Assembly (NCBI GenBank): GCA_023374045.1
Contig: CM041776.1
Span: forward strand, 42,662,171-42,726,170
Origin: Limonium bicolor
Lineage: Eukaryota > Streptophyta > Magnoliopsida > Caryophyllales > Plumbaginaceae
Length of the DNA: 64,000 bases
Direction: 5' to 3'
Positions 23,421 to 35,500 of the stretch are shown here, in pieces. Below the pieces are notes generated by a model. The model searched no databases. It was not told where the DNA came from and worked only from the letters and a program-made list of their open reading frames with translations. The first letter of the stretch is position 1; each line of letters starts with the position of its first letter. The position numbers and the translations under genes are program-made.

Positions 23421-24972
23421 GCGTCTCAATTGAGTAGAATGGTTGGAGGATCCTAATATCCACCTCATGTCTTTTCTATGGTTACTTCAAGCCTGCTCTA
23501 CCTGGGCTACTAAGGAAGTTGCTAGACTTACATTATTTACCTTCTTATACAGGGATAAAGCTATTGATAGGTTGAAATCATTAGCACTAGATAGAATCAC
23601 CGGCTAGAATGATCTTGCCAACGCCTTCCTCGCTAAGTATTTCCCACTTTCTCACATGTTTTCAATGAGGGGTGATTACAAATTTCAAGCAATCCACTAG
23701 TGAGTCTTTGTTAGAAGCTTGGGAGCATTTCAAGGGCTTCAGAAGAGTCCCTCATCACGGCTTAGCAGGGAGGTAGTGCTGCAATCATTTTATAAGGATT
23801 TAGATCCTGTAGTCGGATCTTGTTGGGTATAGAGCTTCCTAGTTCTAAAATGAGAGAGTATCTAGAATGGTGACTAATTCTACAAACCAGTGAGATGGTG
23901 CAAGGGCTACTTTAGGGGGTTTTCAATAAAAGGTAGCTGGTATTATGAAGTGAATCAGACCACTCTGCTAAACTTGATGCTCTGAAGAAGCAGTTTGAGA
24001 AGGTCGGAATTATGATTAGCCCCAATTGAATGTTGCAATTATTACCACTTCTTTCTCCTCTTGTGAGGTCTATGTGAGAAATTCTTAAATGTACCAATGT
24101 TTACTTCAGTAACGGAAGTGTTTAGTTACGTAGGTAGGGTAATCTCTACGGCAATCAAAGTTATCAACAACTATGGTATCCGCCTAACAATAGTAACTCT
24201 GGGTAGTAGTACAACAATTTTTCCTATCAATAACCATCACAACATTAACAATCAACTCAAACCAGTTGTGGTCCTTATCCGAAACTAAAGGCTCTCCTCA
24301 GTGACTTTATTGTTGCAGCCAAATCGTAGTTTGTAGAGCAAGAGACCTTTGATTCTAATCAGCTAGCCTTCCATCCATACGTCAAAATTCAGCTTGAGCA
24401 TATTTTGAAATGGTTATGTAACACCCAGTGTGGTGTTCCACCCACATTGGTTGGAGAGGAGAATGAAGTGTGTCTTATAGATGCATGGATACCTCTTCCT
24501 TGTGTGACGCGTTTTGAGGCTAGGAAACCCCAGGAACAAATCCGTGCGGCCTGCGTGTCAAAGCGGATAATATCACACATGTGGGTTGATTAGGCTGGGC
24601 TGTCAAAGATGGTATCAGAGCTAGACCCAAGTCGGCATGCCAGTGAGCCCCACATCGGTTGAAGAGGAGAACAAAGTGTGCCTTATAGTGCATGGATACC
24701 TCTTCCTTGTGTGACGTGTTTTAGGGTTAGGATACCCCAGGAACAAATCTGTGTGGTCTGCATGCCAAAGCGGACAATATCACATATGTGAGATGATTAG
24801 ACTGGGCTGTCACAGGTTAGCTCAGTGGGCTCCTAGAAACTTGCCTAGCCAAGATGAAACGAATCCTCAAGAGAAAGCCAATATTGTGCTAGTTACAGAA
24901 GATGTTGTTCCAATGGCTTCCCCAACTCCTGCACAAGTTGAGAAAAATGACTTCAATGAGCAAAGAGTTTAG
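23421..24972 (+). pseudogene. Athila-like Ty3/gypsy gag remnant, interrupted by a TRIM
   Basis: Broken frames give the Retrotrans_gag core: an N-terminal DPN-type motif, then LTLFTFLYRDKAIDRLKSL, ANAFLAKYFPLS, a MRGD motif and LEAWEHFKGF-like sequence to about 23790. There follows a Q/N/Y-rich stretch (about 24110-24290) and the distal region LAQWAPRNLPSQDETNPQEK (about 24818-24880), which in Athila gag precedes the protease. Many stops and frameshifts are present. The TRIM at 24417-24814 lies between the last two parts. No protease, RT or integrase follows, so the element is truncated near 25000. Confidence 0.7.
24417..24814 (+). mobile_element. TRIM retrotransposon, 398 bp, TSD GGTTA
   Basis: Two direct repeats of about 180-190 bp (24417-24605 and about 24636-24814) share CACAT(T/C)GGTTG, GGATACCTCTTCCTTGTGTG and CCCCAGGAACAAATC. 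Between them is TGGTATCAGAGCT (24610-24622), a primer-binding site for initiator tRNA-Met. The element starts TGTAACACCC and ends GGGCTGTCACA. GGTTA is duplicated at 24412-24416 and 24815-24819. It has no coding capacity and so depends on another element's proteins. It lies inside the Athila-like gag. Confidence 0.9.
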
Positions 24973-26138
24973 CGACTAAACAACGTGTAAAAGCCATAAG
25001 TGAAGTGATCATTTCCAAAACACCCATGGCAACCATGACTAGAAGGTAGGGGAGTGAGTTTTGGAAGTAAGAGTGATTGAGGTGGGTTGGAACCCAAGGT
25101 TTTGCTGATAATGGCAACAGAGTAAGTTTGGTGACAGAAGAAGTATCACTGATAATAGCATCGGAGCAAGTTTGGGCGACGAAGGAGTCCGACTGCGGAA
25201 GGAGTCGTTCTGCGACATAATATTCTCCTGGAACGTTCTAGAAGTTATAAGGCGCGCCTTTACTGTTAGAACGTGGAGAAAAACATGGAAAAAACTGTCA
25301 CACACGTTCACATATGATCAGGCCCGAAAATCAAGGCGGTCAAGGGTATAGAGCGCCAGAACGAGTCCCTCTACAGAGTAGTTGCGACAATTTCGGAGTA
25401 TGCTTGACCAAGAGGACGTGGAGCACCATCCTGAATGTTATGGCTACTAAATAGGAGCAGTTACTTCGGGTATTATCACTATTTAAGCACCTAGAAGTCA
25501 TTTGTAATCGTTGGAGCTCTTCACTTCCATATTTCTAGAGAGAGAGAGTCATATTGAGAGAGATATCATTTTCGAGAGATTCTAGTGAGACTTAGTCAAT
25601 CAGCTTAGGTATTTATTACCTATAGAGCACACTAAACACTCCCCTTTACTCCTTGTTACGCATTGATCAAAGCCGAGAGTAGAGCGAGTGTTGGATGAGA
25701 CAGAGTACCTCTGTCGAATCCCAAGATAGGAAGCTAGGTTGTAATTCACATTGAATTTCAATATAAGCAGAATCCTATCTTGTTAAATTATATACAAAAG
25801 CTTCCGCATTATCTCCTTGGCAATTACTTATATCCAAGTAGGGTTGGTCTGAGACTAACACCTCAGACCTACTCGGTCAGCACCCCGATCCCATCAAGGT
25901 GGCTTAAAGAGGAGGAAGTAACAGGATCAGGGAAGAGATTTGCACAGGTGCGCAAGAAATCTCACGAAACAGAGAAGATATAGAGGTTTTCATGCGTATG
26001 GGTTTTAGATGATGTGAGAATGAGGCGAAAGTGGACGGAAGGCATCATTACCGTAGCGGGATTCGTAAGGGGGTGGACGGAAATGGGAGAAGATGAGGTG
26101 ACCATGGAGCATTGAGCATGGAAATCTCACGGAGACAC
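24973..26138. other. Unassigned repeat-like DNA
   Basis: No gene is supported. A TATA-like CTATTTAAG at 25490 is followed by a GAGAGAG-rich stretch (25540-25600), which looks like the promoter and R region of an LTR. I could not find its edges. The short open frames at 25039-25311 and 25780-25983 have no recognisable family. Confidence 0.35.
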
Positions 26139-26141
26139 TTA

Positions 26142-26555
26142 GGGGGCGTTTGTTTCGAGCGAGGGAAACGGAATGGAATCAGGAAAGAGAATGGAGAGGA
26201 ATGGAAAAGAATTCCCTTTGATTTTCCCGGTTGTTTGTTTGAGCTGGGGGGAATTAAATAAATAATCGGTCAACGGCCACTGGTCAATGGTCAACAGCTG
26301 TCGGCTGCCGGTCAACGGTCACTAATTGCCGGTCAACATTCACCGGTCACCGGTCAATGGTCATTAGTCATCGGTCAATGGTCATATGTCACCGGTCAAC
26401 ATGTACTAGGGAAAGGGAATCCCATTCCCTAGTAGAGGGTGGGGAATCAAGATAGAGGGTTTTGGGGTAATCCCATTCCCTTTCCCTTTCCTGAAAATAG
26501 GAAAAACTGGCAAAACAAACAGCAGTTTCCTGATTACCCCAAAACAAACACCCCC
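26142..26555. mobile_element. PIF/Harbinger-type (Tourist-like) MITE, 414 bp, TSD TTA
   Basis: Ends GGGGGCGTTTGTTT and AAACAAACACCCCC (one mismatch) are flanked by TTA at 26139-26141 and 26556-26558, the 3-bp duplication typical of this superfamily. The inverted similarity extends inward (AGGAAAGAGAATGG against CCCTTTCCCTTTCC). The core at 26265-26400 is a run of GGTCAACGGTCA / CACCGGTCAATGGTC short repeats. No coding capacity. Confidence 0.85.
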
Positions 26556-26558
26556 TTA

Positions 26559-26968
26559 TTACTTGAGATTGAGATTCCCGATGTGAATCTCGAACTTGTC
26601 ACAAGTTAGCTTGAAACCAGTCTTTATAGTCGGTAATTCCTACCTATATAGTTTTAGTTTTTTTATAACATCTGAATAAATCTCTTGTATAGTGTCACAA
26701 TTTATCATGAATCTGGAGATCGATTGTTTTGCATTGTGATTCATGACAAGAAATGTGTATATTGAAAGACACGTGACAAATGTGTAAAAGAAGACAAAAA
26801 AGTGTATCATATAAGTACGTTATGAAGTTTATTTTATCAATAATAGGAACATCATTGATAAACTAAAAAATGGAAAGTGGGCAATGGAGCATATTTTGAG
26901 TAGTAATAACACGGCCTTATTATTTTGTTGTGTCTCATACCGCCATAATGTATCATTTTAATGTTCAC
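26559..26968. other. Downstream flank of the first glycine-rich gene
   Basis: AT-rich sequence containing the 3' untranslated region and terminator of the gene read from the right. No precise polyadenylation site is assigned. Confidence 0.4.
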
Positions 26969-27838
26969 TCATGGAGAACCCCCACTGCCACCACCTGCAC
27001 CGTATCCACCGCCCCCACCATAGCCACCACCATAACCACCACCGGCACCATACCCACCTCCATGGCCACCTCCATAACCACCACCTGCCCCATATCCACC
27101 TCCTTGGCCAGCGCCTGAACCACCTCCAGCACCATACCCACCTCCATGTCCTCCACCATACCCACCTCCTTGACCACCACCGGCACCATACCCACCTCCA
27201 TGCCCTCCTCCTTGACCACCCCCGGTACCATACCCACCTCCTTGGCCTCCACCGTGCCCACCACCTGTTCCATACCCGCCACCATGACTGCCACCGTATC
27301 CACCACCATGACCGCCACCATATCCACCACCTGTTCCATACCCACCACCATGACTGCCGCCATATCCTCCACCATACCCACCACCTCTACCATAACCACC
27401 TCCAAGGCCTCCACCGTGCCCACCACCTGTTCCATACCCGCCACCTTGACTGCCACCACCGTATCCACCTCCTGTTCCATATCCACCACCGTGACCGCCA
27501 CCTGCTCCATAGCCACCACCATGACTGCCGCCGTATCCTCCACCATACCCGCCTCCCTTACCATAACCACCACCTCCACCATAGCCACTACCATACCCGC
27601 CACCATAACCTCCTCCCTTCCCAAATCCACCACCAAACCCTATGCCTACACCATTTCCAATGCCTTGATTGTACAACTTCTGGTCGTCAACGGCAGTGCT
27701 AGCTGTTTTAGTTTCCGCTTCATTGCTAGTCGCTTTGGTATCAGCTTCTAGCAGCTTCCTAGCACCAGCCGTGGAGGTACAGACAGCTAGTGCACCAAGC
27801 AGTATTAATAAACATAAAAGACTCAGTTTTGAAGCCAT
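26969..27838 (-). CDS. Secreted glycine-rich protein, cell-wall structural type, 289 aa
   Basis: A single-exon gene. Residues 1 to about 25 form a signal peptide (MASKLSLLCLLILLGALAVC, ending STAG), followed by ARKLLE, a motif often seen at the mature start of plant secreted proteins. Residues about 27-60 are a charged, non-repetitive linker. From about residue 63 to the end there are GGYGGG, GGHGGGYG and GTGGGYGGG repeats rich in Gly, Tyr and His, ending GGSGGSP. Proteins of this build are exported and often laid down in the cell wall, where tyrosines may cross-link. A TATA box lies about 75 bases upstream. Other long frames over this repeat (His-, Thr- or Met/Val-rich) are shadows. Confidence 0.88.
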   Translation of the reverse strand: MASKLSLLCLLILLGALAVCTSTAGARKLLEADTKATSNEAETKTASTAVDDQKLYNQGIGNGVGIGFGGGFGKGGGYGGGYGSGYGGGGGYGKGGGYGGGYGGSHGGGYGAGGGHGGGYGTGGGYGGGSQGGGYGTGGGHGGGLGGGYGRGGGYGGGYGGSHGGGYGTGGGYGGGHGGGYGGSHGGGYGTGGGHGGGQGGGYGTGGGQGGGHGGGYGAGGGQGGGYGGGHGGGYGAGGGSGAGQGGGYGAGGGYGGGHGGGYGAGGGYGGGYGGGGGYGAGGGSGGSP

Positions 27839-27910
27839 AATTGGTAGGAATTAAAGTGTGTGATGGAGATAGTGGTATTATCGATTATGAGAAGTGGAGG
27901 GACGACTGAG

Positions 27911-27922
27911 ATTATTTATATA
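27911..27922 (-). promoter_or_regulatory. TATA box of the 289-aa glycine-rich gene
   Basis: The minus strand reads TATATAAATAAT, about 73-84 bases before the start codon. A sensible distance for a transcription start with a short leader. Confidence 0.6.
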
Positions 27923-29147
27923 GATACGAGTGGTCAGCTTAAAGTAAGCAATGTTTGAAGTATGAGCCACGCTAATTAAGTTCAATTGGGCCGAATTACA
28001 ACTTGTAAAAGAAACGGTTTCTGGTTAGAGGTCGTTTTTTCGTATTAATTTTGTGCGTTGATTTTTGTGAGCATCTTTCTGACTTTATTGTGTCTTCTAA
28101 TCCAGGATTGCCGACCACTGTAATGTCTTCGATATTGTCCTCTGATTACCAAACCAACAGGTCCTAAATTTGCATGATCCTTCTTCCCTTAATACGAAAT
28201 AGAAGTACCTTTTGGGCAATTTGCTGAAACTTCATTATCGGGACTTCAATTGTGTAATTAATGAGTTTGTTGAGGGATTGAACTTCATCTTATTAGTGTA
28301 ATGAACTGCTGATTAAGACACGTTCGGCTTATTGGTATCGTGCTCAATATTAGCAATTAGTATTGGACTAGTAGTCCAGCCAAGAGCTAACATAAATCGA
28401 GAAGGCCACGCAATGCAAGTCGGTTCTGTTCTGATATCGAATTTAGACCAAAATTAGATTACTGATAAAGTAGTAGGTTTCAGATAAGATTCTCCTGATT
28501 TCCTTCCATGTTGTATAAAATCTCTTTGGATAGTTGCCTCTCTCTATCCTTTCCACCCGTTAATATCACCATAGCAGTATATAAGGCTGTCTGGATATCA
28601 ATATGTACACAGAAACCTTCTTCTTTCTCAACTGTTCTCGATCTCGTTTTTCTTTCTCTTCCCTTAATCTTCTTCTTCTTCTGCCATCCCAACAATTAGT
28701 AAATTAAGTAGTATTTATAGTTAACTTCATTTTTCCTTTATTTCGACAGATTAACTTCATTTTCAACAAGTATATACGGGAAGGACTCATTTTAACATAC
28801 CTGCAATACATTAAGCAAATGTAAAATTCTCGATTTCCAAAACAGTTATACATCAATTCAGTTAAAGCTAATTTGCCAAATAATTTCCATTCAGATTGAG
28901 GTAAAAATTTAGTAAAAAAGATCATAACATCAATAACATAGGAAAAAAGGAAAGTTTCTGGACTTAATTTGGACAACTACGGGAGAATCTGTTTTTCAGA
29001 CCAATGGATTACTATGTGATGGAGAAGAAGTAACGTAAAGATATGTATGAAAAGCGTAACATAATGTTGTACTCCAATAACGTTACTCTATAATGCTATC
29101 CTGCAATTTCCTAGCTAGCTAGCTAGGGATGTCTTCTTCTTGTCTGA
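27923..29147. other. Intergenic region between the glycine-rich genes
   Basis: 1.2 kb holding the upstream region of the left gene and the 3' flank of the right gene. The pyrimidine-rich stretch at 28620-28690 produces short open frames that I do not support as genes. The tetramer-like GCTAGCTAGCTAG lies at 29113-29127. Confidence 0.45.
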
Positions 29148-29648
29148 TCATGGAAACGGCATAGCACCACCACCAAGTCCACCACCGCCACCTAAACCAC
29201 TTCCAAATCCACCACCAAGACCTTGACCACCACCAAACCCACTTCCACCTCCTCCTCCAAACCCACCACCACCACCTCCTGCACCACCACCGTATCCAGC
29301 ACCAGCACCGAACCCAGACCCACCTCCCATTCCTCCACCATACCCACCTCCACCTCCTCCTCCACCACCTCCTCCACCAAACCCACCTCCAGCACCTCCA
29401 CCATATCCCGCACCTGCTCCATACCCTGCTCCTCCACCAAGACCACTTCCACCTCCAAAACCACCACCACCACCTCCACCACCGCCTCCAAGTCCTGATC
29501 CACCTAAGAACTCTCCGGGCTGGAAGAAAGCTGTCTCATCTTCATACGAGAATTTCTTGTCCTGTAGCTTCCTGGCATGACTTGTTGTCCAAGCAACTGT
29601 ACCGAGGAGGAGCAATAGTATACACAAGTGGTGGAATCTCGAATTCAT
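29148..29648 (-). CDS. Secreted glycine-rich protein, 166 aa
   Basis: A single exon, oriented like its 289-aa neighbour 1.3 kb away. A signal peptide at residues 1 to about 25 (MNSRFHHLCILLLLLGTVAW, ending TSHA) is followed by RKLQ and a short charged linker with an FQPGEFLGG segment. From about residue 49 comes a glycine-rich domain of GGGSGLGGG, GAGYGGGAGGG and GGFGGG units, ending GGGAMPFP. It has fewer Tyr and no His repeats and more Leu/Phe than the neighbour. The shared architecture suggests an old tandem pair, although the repeats are not alignable one to one. Likely an extracellular wall protein. Confidence 0.87.
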   Translation of the reverse strand: MNSRFHHLCILLLLLGTVAWTTSHARKLQDKKFSYEDETAFFQPGEFLGGSGLGGGGGGGGGGFGGGSGLGGGAGYGAGAGYGGGAGGGFGGGGGGGGGGGGYGGGMGGGSGFGAGAGYGGGAGGGGGGFGGGGGSGFGGGQGLGGGFGSGLGGGGGLGGGAMPFP

Positions 29649-29746
29649 CGTTGCGAGAGAGTGACAACTTTGACCTCTCTTTCACTCACTCTCTCTGTCA
29701 GTATCAGTGAACTGTTGTTGTTGAGGGTCCAAGAGAATGAAAGTGA

Positions 29747-29754
29747 TATTTATA
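29747..29754 (-). promoter_or_regulatory. TATA box of the 166-aa glycine-rich gene
   Basis: The minus strand reads TATAAATA about 99 bases before the start codon, followed downstream by a CT-rich leader (CACTCTCTC near 29690). Confidence 0.6.
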
Positions 29755-31202
29755 AGGGGAATTTGAACTATATAGGGATTGATATTAGTAGAAATGATGT
29801 GCATAATGGCGCTAGCTGGCCAATTCAATATGAGGGATATTAATTAATGGCTAGTCGGTGTGGGGAAGTGTTAGTAGTAAAGTACTACTAGTATGCAATA
29901 AATTGTTTTTTCATCTATCTTTGAAAATCTTCAATCGGTCCGCTTATGCTGATAATAAGAGATAGAGAACCTTAAATGCACCCACCCACCCAACTAACCC
30001 TCTACTTTGACCAGTTCTAAGATTAGCACTACTGCTCTTATCAAGTTATCATGTGTAGGTTGTAGTTTGTATTGCGCGCACCTCCGTGTATAGGTCCATC
30101 TATCTCTATGCTTAATACCACTGAAAATTATATGTATGCGGCAACTCATGAGATATGTACTACTTAGATGAAGCACATATGCATATTGTATCTATACAAA
30201 GGCTAGTTTAATACGGAAGTTTATGCACTTAGTTAACCAAACCCTTGCTTGATTGGTCAATGAGCTTAATCACCATGCACTACACTCGCAAAGTATTAGA
30301 AAACCAGCGGTTAATCTCCTCAGTAATACTTGAGCTACCTACGTACTTTAATCTATCACTTAGGACACAATTTAGACCGTACATAAATAGACCGTCCAGT
30401 TGGGTCACTTGAGATTAAGGCCGACCCAATTCAAAATGATTCCTTCGGGGCATTATTTAGAAGAGATGTGGGCAGAATTTCTAGGTGGATTTGAACTACA
30501 TATAGCAGATGTATTATGATGAAGAGGAGTTAGTGTAGTGAAGTAGCTATATGAATAATGCAATGTAATAATTAGCGGAGTTATGCACATTGTGAGTGAA
30601 CGGTATCAAAAGTGGTCGCAGTTCAAATTTACTGTTTTCCCCCTTTTGATTAATACGTGACGTGACCATATTGGTGAGGTCTAACGTCCCACAAACAAGT
30701 CAGTAATTAGAACCACCTACGACCATAGTAATAACAAAGTTGGAGAGGGCCCCCTTCATTTTTTGCCACTCCTTACCTACCATATATGGTTCTTCACCTT
30801 TTAGACGGCCTTCTGATTTCTATCGCTCACGTCTCTTAATTAGCACATTAGAGCAACTTGCCAGTTAAACAAGATCTGTGCATGTATTGCCACTTTTAGA
30901 AAGATTCCAACTGCAAAACTTGACATCTTTTGATACGACTTACTCGAATGAAGAAGCAATGACTTTGTTTCAACCAAAGCTTAAAGACGATGAAGATGCC
31001 ACATCTTAAGTGTAACCAGTTTATAGGTTTCTATTACCAAAAAAAATTCTCTATTTCTCTACTAAAATGTTTCCCCATATCAACCCAGCAAGGCAGCTAT
31101 CACGAATTCACAAAAGAGAACCACTTCATTCACTCCAATACTGATTCCACTCCCAAGATAATTTACACTTTTAGGGAGGCGAGAATGAATAAACAACCTA
31201 CT
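29755..31202. other. Intergenic region between glycine-rich and Rab3GAP genes
   Basis: 1.45 kb without a supported gene or transposon. It includes the promoter of the 166-aa glycine-rich gene and the 3' flank of the Rab3GAP gene. The open frames at 29994-30176 and 30990-31238 are random. Confidence 0.45.
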
Positions 31203-32549
31203 TCAAGCAACTGCCCTTTCACCATTATCCAAACCTAAAGAAACTCCATCAGTCGCCACAGTGCTGCTTTCATGCTTGGGTGGTTTCTTGGAGAAAAGAG
31301 ATGATTTGCTATCAAAGAAATTCGAGAAAGCTTGACGAGCAGGGTTCTCTTTCCCATCTGGGGTTTTTCGTTCTGCTAATGGTGATAACTTTTTTGAAGA
31401 TTTACCCTTCCCACCAAACATCATACCCAACCTCCTGAGCCCAGTCTTTGTTTCATTTGAGGGAGCCGTTTCTTGGTCCGGTTGCTTCATCAACTTCATG
31501 GCTTCCTCAGGCCGTACAAGCATTACTTCAATGGTTTCATATACCTGCATGGTTCAAAGAAGACAAGTTCATATGTAAATAACATTGCTATTGAGAGAAC
31601 CAATGACTCATACTTGTATAATTGGTTTGGAAGGAACTACCTGACAAAGATCATCGACTTTGTCATTCCAAGAATGGATTTGACATGTAGCGACCACATA
31701 ATCTTTGCATTCATAAAACAGCTTGGACATATTTTCATCAGTAGATAGTTTCGTTTCAGCAATGATCAATCCCAAGCCAATCTGCAGAACAGATGGTTAT
31801 CACAGCATATTCGGCACCTCATATTTGTCTTATTCAGCTAGGACAAAGAATGCGCCAAGGCACACTGATATTTCACTAGAACACAACTATGAGAAAAATA
31901 TCTACGCATAAAGTCTATGACTTAAATGTACTTCAGATAACCTTGTGTTTAACCATGTGATCACCTGTCATGATCTAGTTTTGGACAAAAATTAGAAGGT
32001 TAAGGAGATTTGATGTTCAGCCTCGGTTCACCCGGATTTTGGAGTTGAAGGGAAGTTGACTAAAATTTCCAACCATTTTACCCCAACCACATATGTCCTT
32101 CAATTTTTAGAGAAAGGAAAAAACGCCTTACCAAATACGCTTTACATTCTTTCACTCAAATTCACCTCATAAACAGGCTTATTTTAAGACTCACCAACAG
32201 TTCACTGGTTAAACAGAACCTCACTTTAATTCACCTAATTTGACCTCAATCCAACAAGTAAAATCTTGAGAACCGATATTATATATCAGTGAATGGGAAA
32301 TTATTAAGGATGAACGCTAAGCAACTGCACAGTACAAACTGATCAATATCTGCGTGGACATGATGTTCCAACTTTATCAGATGACAAGACCGAACAGAGA
32401 ATGTGAGAACAGGATTAGCTTACTAATGAAAGGAAGAGCTGTTCAAATAGCCCAACAGGGGAGATGTCTTCCAAACGAGTCAGAATTTCTTCTCTGCATT
32501 AAGAAAAAAAATCTTCTCAGAAAACGAGTACACGTTCTGCATAAAATAC

Positions 32550-32583
<34 letters not shown>

Positions 32584-35500
32584 TCCATTCTTACACTGAA
32601 ATATCCTCATCAACAAGAGGCATCTGCCTGACAGCAGGTATTGGCTTTGCAGTTTCCCATAGTTCACGCCACAAATTACCTACAAATCCACGCTCAAACT
32701 TTAGAAATAAGATAATTAAACACAAAAGATAAACATAAACAAGAAACCAGGTCTCAAGCTGAACCTGCTGCTGGTCCAAGAAAAACTTTCGATTTCAAAT
32801 GATACTTTCAGCCAAACAACACAAATCAGAAAGCAAATGCTGAAACCATTTTATCAATGAAGTCATAATAACATAAGAATAACACGAGACGACAATGAAG
32901 ACTGACCTGCTTTCTGCATTCGTACACTAAGTTGACCTCTGGAGGACCCCTCACGTGATGTAGGAGCTTCATCGCTAGTAGCATCACCTTCTCTCCAATC
33001 TGGAGGAGAGTGCCATCTGACAAAGTCCTCGAGCACACAGCCAGGGTTGGCAGCCTGTCAAGTAAGGTAGGACTTTGGTAAGCACTAGGATAGCACTCTT
33101 CCAAAAAAATCTCGTCTTATATCGAAAAAGAAGCAAGCTCTTTCCTCAAACAAGAGCATAATACATAGAAAATCAGAAGAATGTTAGAATCATTATACCT
33201 TGAAAGCCTGCATGTCAGACAGAAGTTGCGAGCATCCAGCACCAACGCTACACGATCCCACAAGACAAGGATGCAAAAGAGAAATGATCAGTTAATGGTT
33301 TAAAAGAGATGAGAATATCTCTTAGTTCCGGATACAAACAAACATGCTAATTGACTATTCTATCATCCTACAGGTCACTGAAGTTACCAATACAGAATCA
33401 GTATGGTCATTTTTTGGCCTGTCGTTTAAGAAAAAATAAAAGAAAGAGAACATGCTAATCATATAAGCAGAGGTTTAGGTGCGTTATTTTGTAGAATTCA
33501 TGTCAGCATTACATTTGGGTGACAAGAGAAAGCCTCAAGATCAGAGCCAAGCATAAGTTCACAAAGCAACAGAACAGATACCAAATAGGAAATTAGCATC
33601 CCCTTAACCACACATTTACCCCTCCTCAAAACTTGAAGCAGATGACGAAGCCCAAATAAATCACTTCCTCAAATTTGCGGTTTACAGGGACAAAAAGACA
33701 AATCATATAGGAACAGCTGCTTAGGTCTCTGACAGGTCGTTTGGGTAGGAGGTAATAGAATTATAATTCTTGGAATTGAAATAATTACACTATTTGGTTG
33801 AAGGAATTTGAATTCCAAGAATTTTGGTAACTGCCAAATTATGGTCTTATTTTGGGAATAGTATTCCCTGATTTTTAGCTAGGAATTGCAATTCCAAATG
33901 AGTTGCCAGTTCCTTCCGTCACTTCAGACGTGATAATTAATTATAAATACAGATATCTTCATAATTTTCACCAATACAAATGCAACTAATTATTTATCTT
34001 CTTTTATCCTACACTTTTTTTCTCAAACTTGTTATTCTTCAAATTTTGCTACGCTTTCAAAATCATTTCTATGTGACACTTTATCTTTTTGTTTTGAATA
34101 AATTTGCTATTTATTTATTTGGTTTGATCTAGTTATGAAAGTTTACATTGTTATTTTTATTATTTTTGTGTAGAATGTTTTACTACATTTGAATACTTAG
34201 TAATATTTTTTATGACCTTTTGAGATCCAGTTCACTTCGTAAACGAACTAGTTTATATTAATCACATAAATATTACATGCCAATATATAATAAGTTTAAT
34301 GTTTCCTTTTACATTCTACATGCTGAATAATTACAAATTTATATTCATAATATCAATTTAATGTTATCCAGAAAATTAAATAGAAATTAAGAGAAATTTT
34401 AAAAAAACTATTGACTTATTTTTTGGGTTCTTATAATTATGACAAGTAAAATTTATTATTATTTATCAAATATATTTTTACAAATTCTCAATTTAATTTA
34501 TATAATTAAAAGTTGAACATACAACTAATAATAACATGTTAAATGTCAATGAATTATTAGTAACTTGATACTTATTCCAAGTCTATTCCTATCATTATTC
34601 TGGCAACCAAACAAAGAAACCATCAAATTCTAGGTATTTCTATCATAACAACCAAACGATGTCATATTCTATTCCAGGAATTAACATTCCAAGAACCAAA
34701 CAACCCGTGAGTATCTAAATTCAGTTCCTGATGCCATTTATTTGCCGAAGATGTACTATCTAATGTTGAAGTGCACAGGAATAGGTTTCTCACTACCTGC
34801 CTGTTCGGAGCACAAATTCCTCATGTTCTCTGATAAGATCTTCCGTGAGAAGAGGCCCTTCCTGCAATTAAAAAGCATGTATAAGCCTCAGCATCAAAAA
34901 AAAAAAAACCTGAGCAAAATCTTATCAACAGCATGATTAGTAGAGAGAAAACCTGAGTCAGAGGAGCATATATAGGTTCCCCAGTCTCCAGCATTGTCAA
35001 ATTATCAGCAGGATGGTCAGCGCCCAATCTAAGAACAAACTCCCCGGGACTTGTTTCAGCATAAAGTGCAGAGCTTGAACATATGCATTTATCTTTATGT
35101 CTAGGAGCAACAGGTTCATCTGGATCATAGCCAACTTCTCTGAGTAAAGATTCCAGAGACGCAACTGCAATTTCGCGGCGCCGTTTTCTCGAAATGCAGC
35201 AATTTATAAACTGAAGTTGTTGATAAAAGGCAACAATTCAGATCCGGGAGCTCATCTGCTGGAATTCCAGGAACATACTGGTCTTCCAACCAAAGTCCTC
35301 TTAGCTGCAACGAAGAGAAGTATTGAACTTTTTTATGACTTAACAACATAAACAGCATATATCACTAAAGAGTATTTCATTTCAAGAATCTTTCATCAGA
35401 AACCACCACAATCTACCACAAAAATATGAGAATATTAGTAGTGACAATCTAAATAGCGCATTATATCATGTAAGAGCCACTTACTGCAGAAACAAACTTG

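Noticed and set aside
24097..24593. Separate small genes in the Athila/TRIM region
   Set aside because: These frames are parts of decayed gag or of the TRIM LTRs.
26965..27751. Long open frames (223 aa minus strand; 243 and 201 aa plus strand) over the glycine-rich gene
   Set aside because: They are alternative frames of the GGN-repeat codons, giving low-complexity Met/Val, His or Thr-rich products. Only the 289-aa frame has a signal peptide, TATA box and family resemblance.
29192..29503. Open frames on both strands over the second glycine-rich gene
   Set aside because: Shadows of the glycine repeat in other frames.
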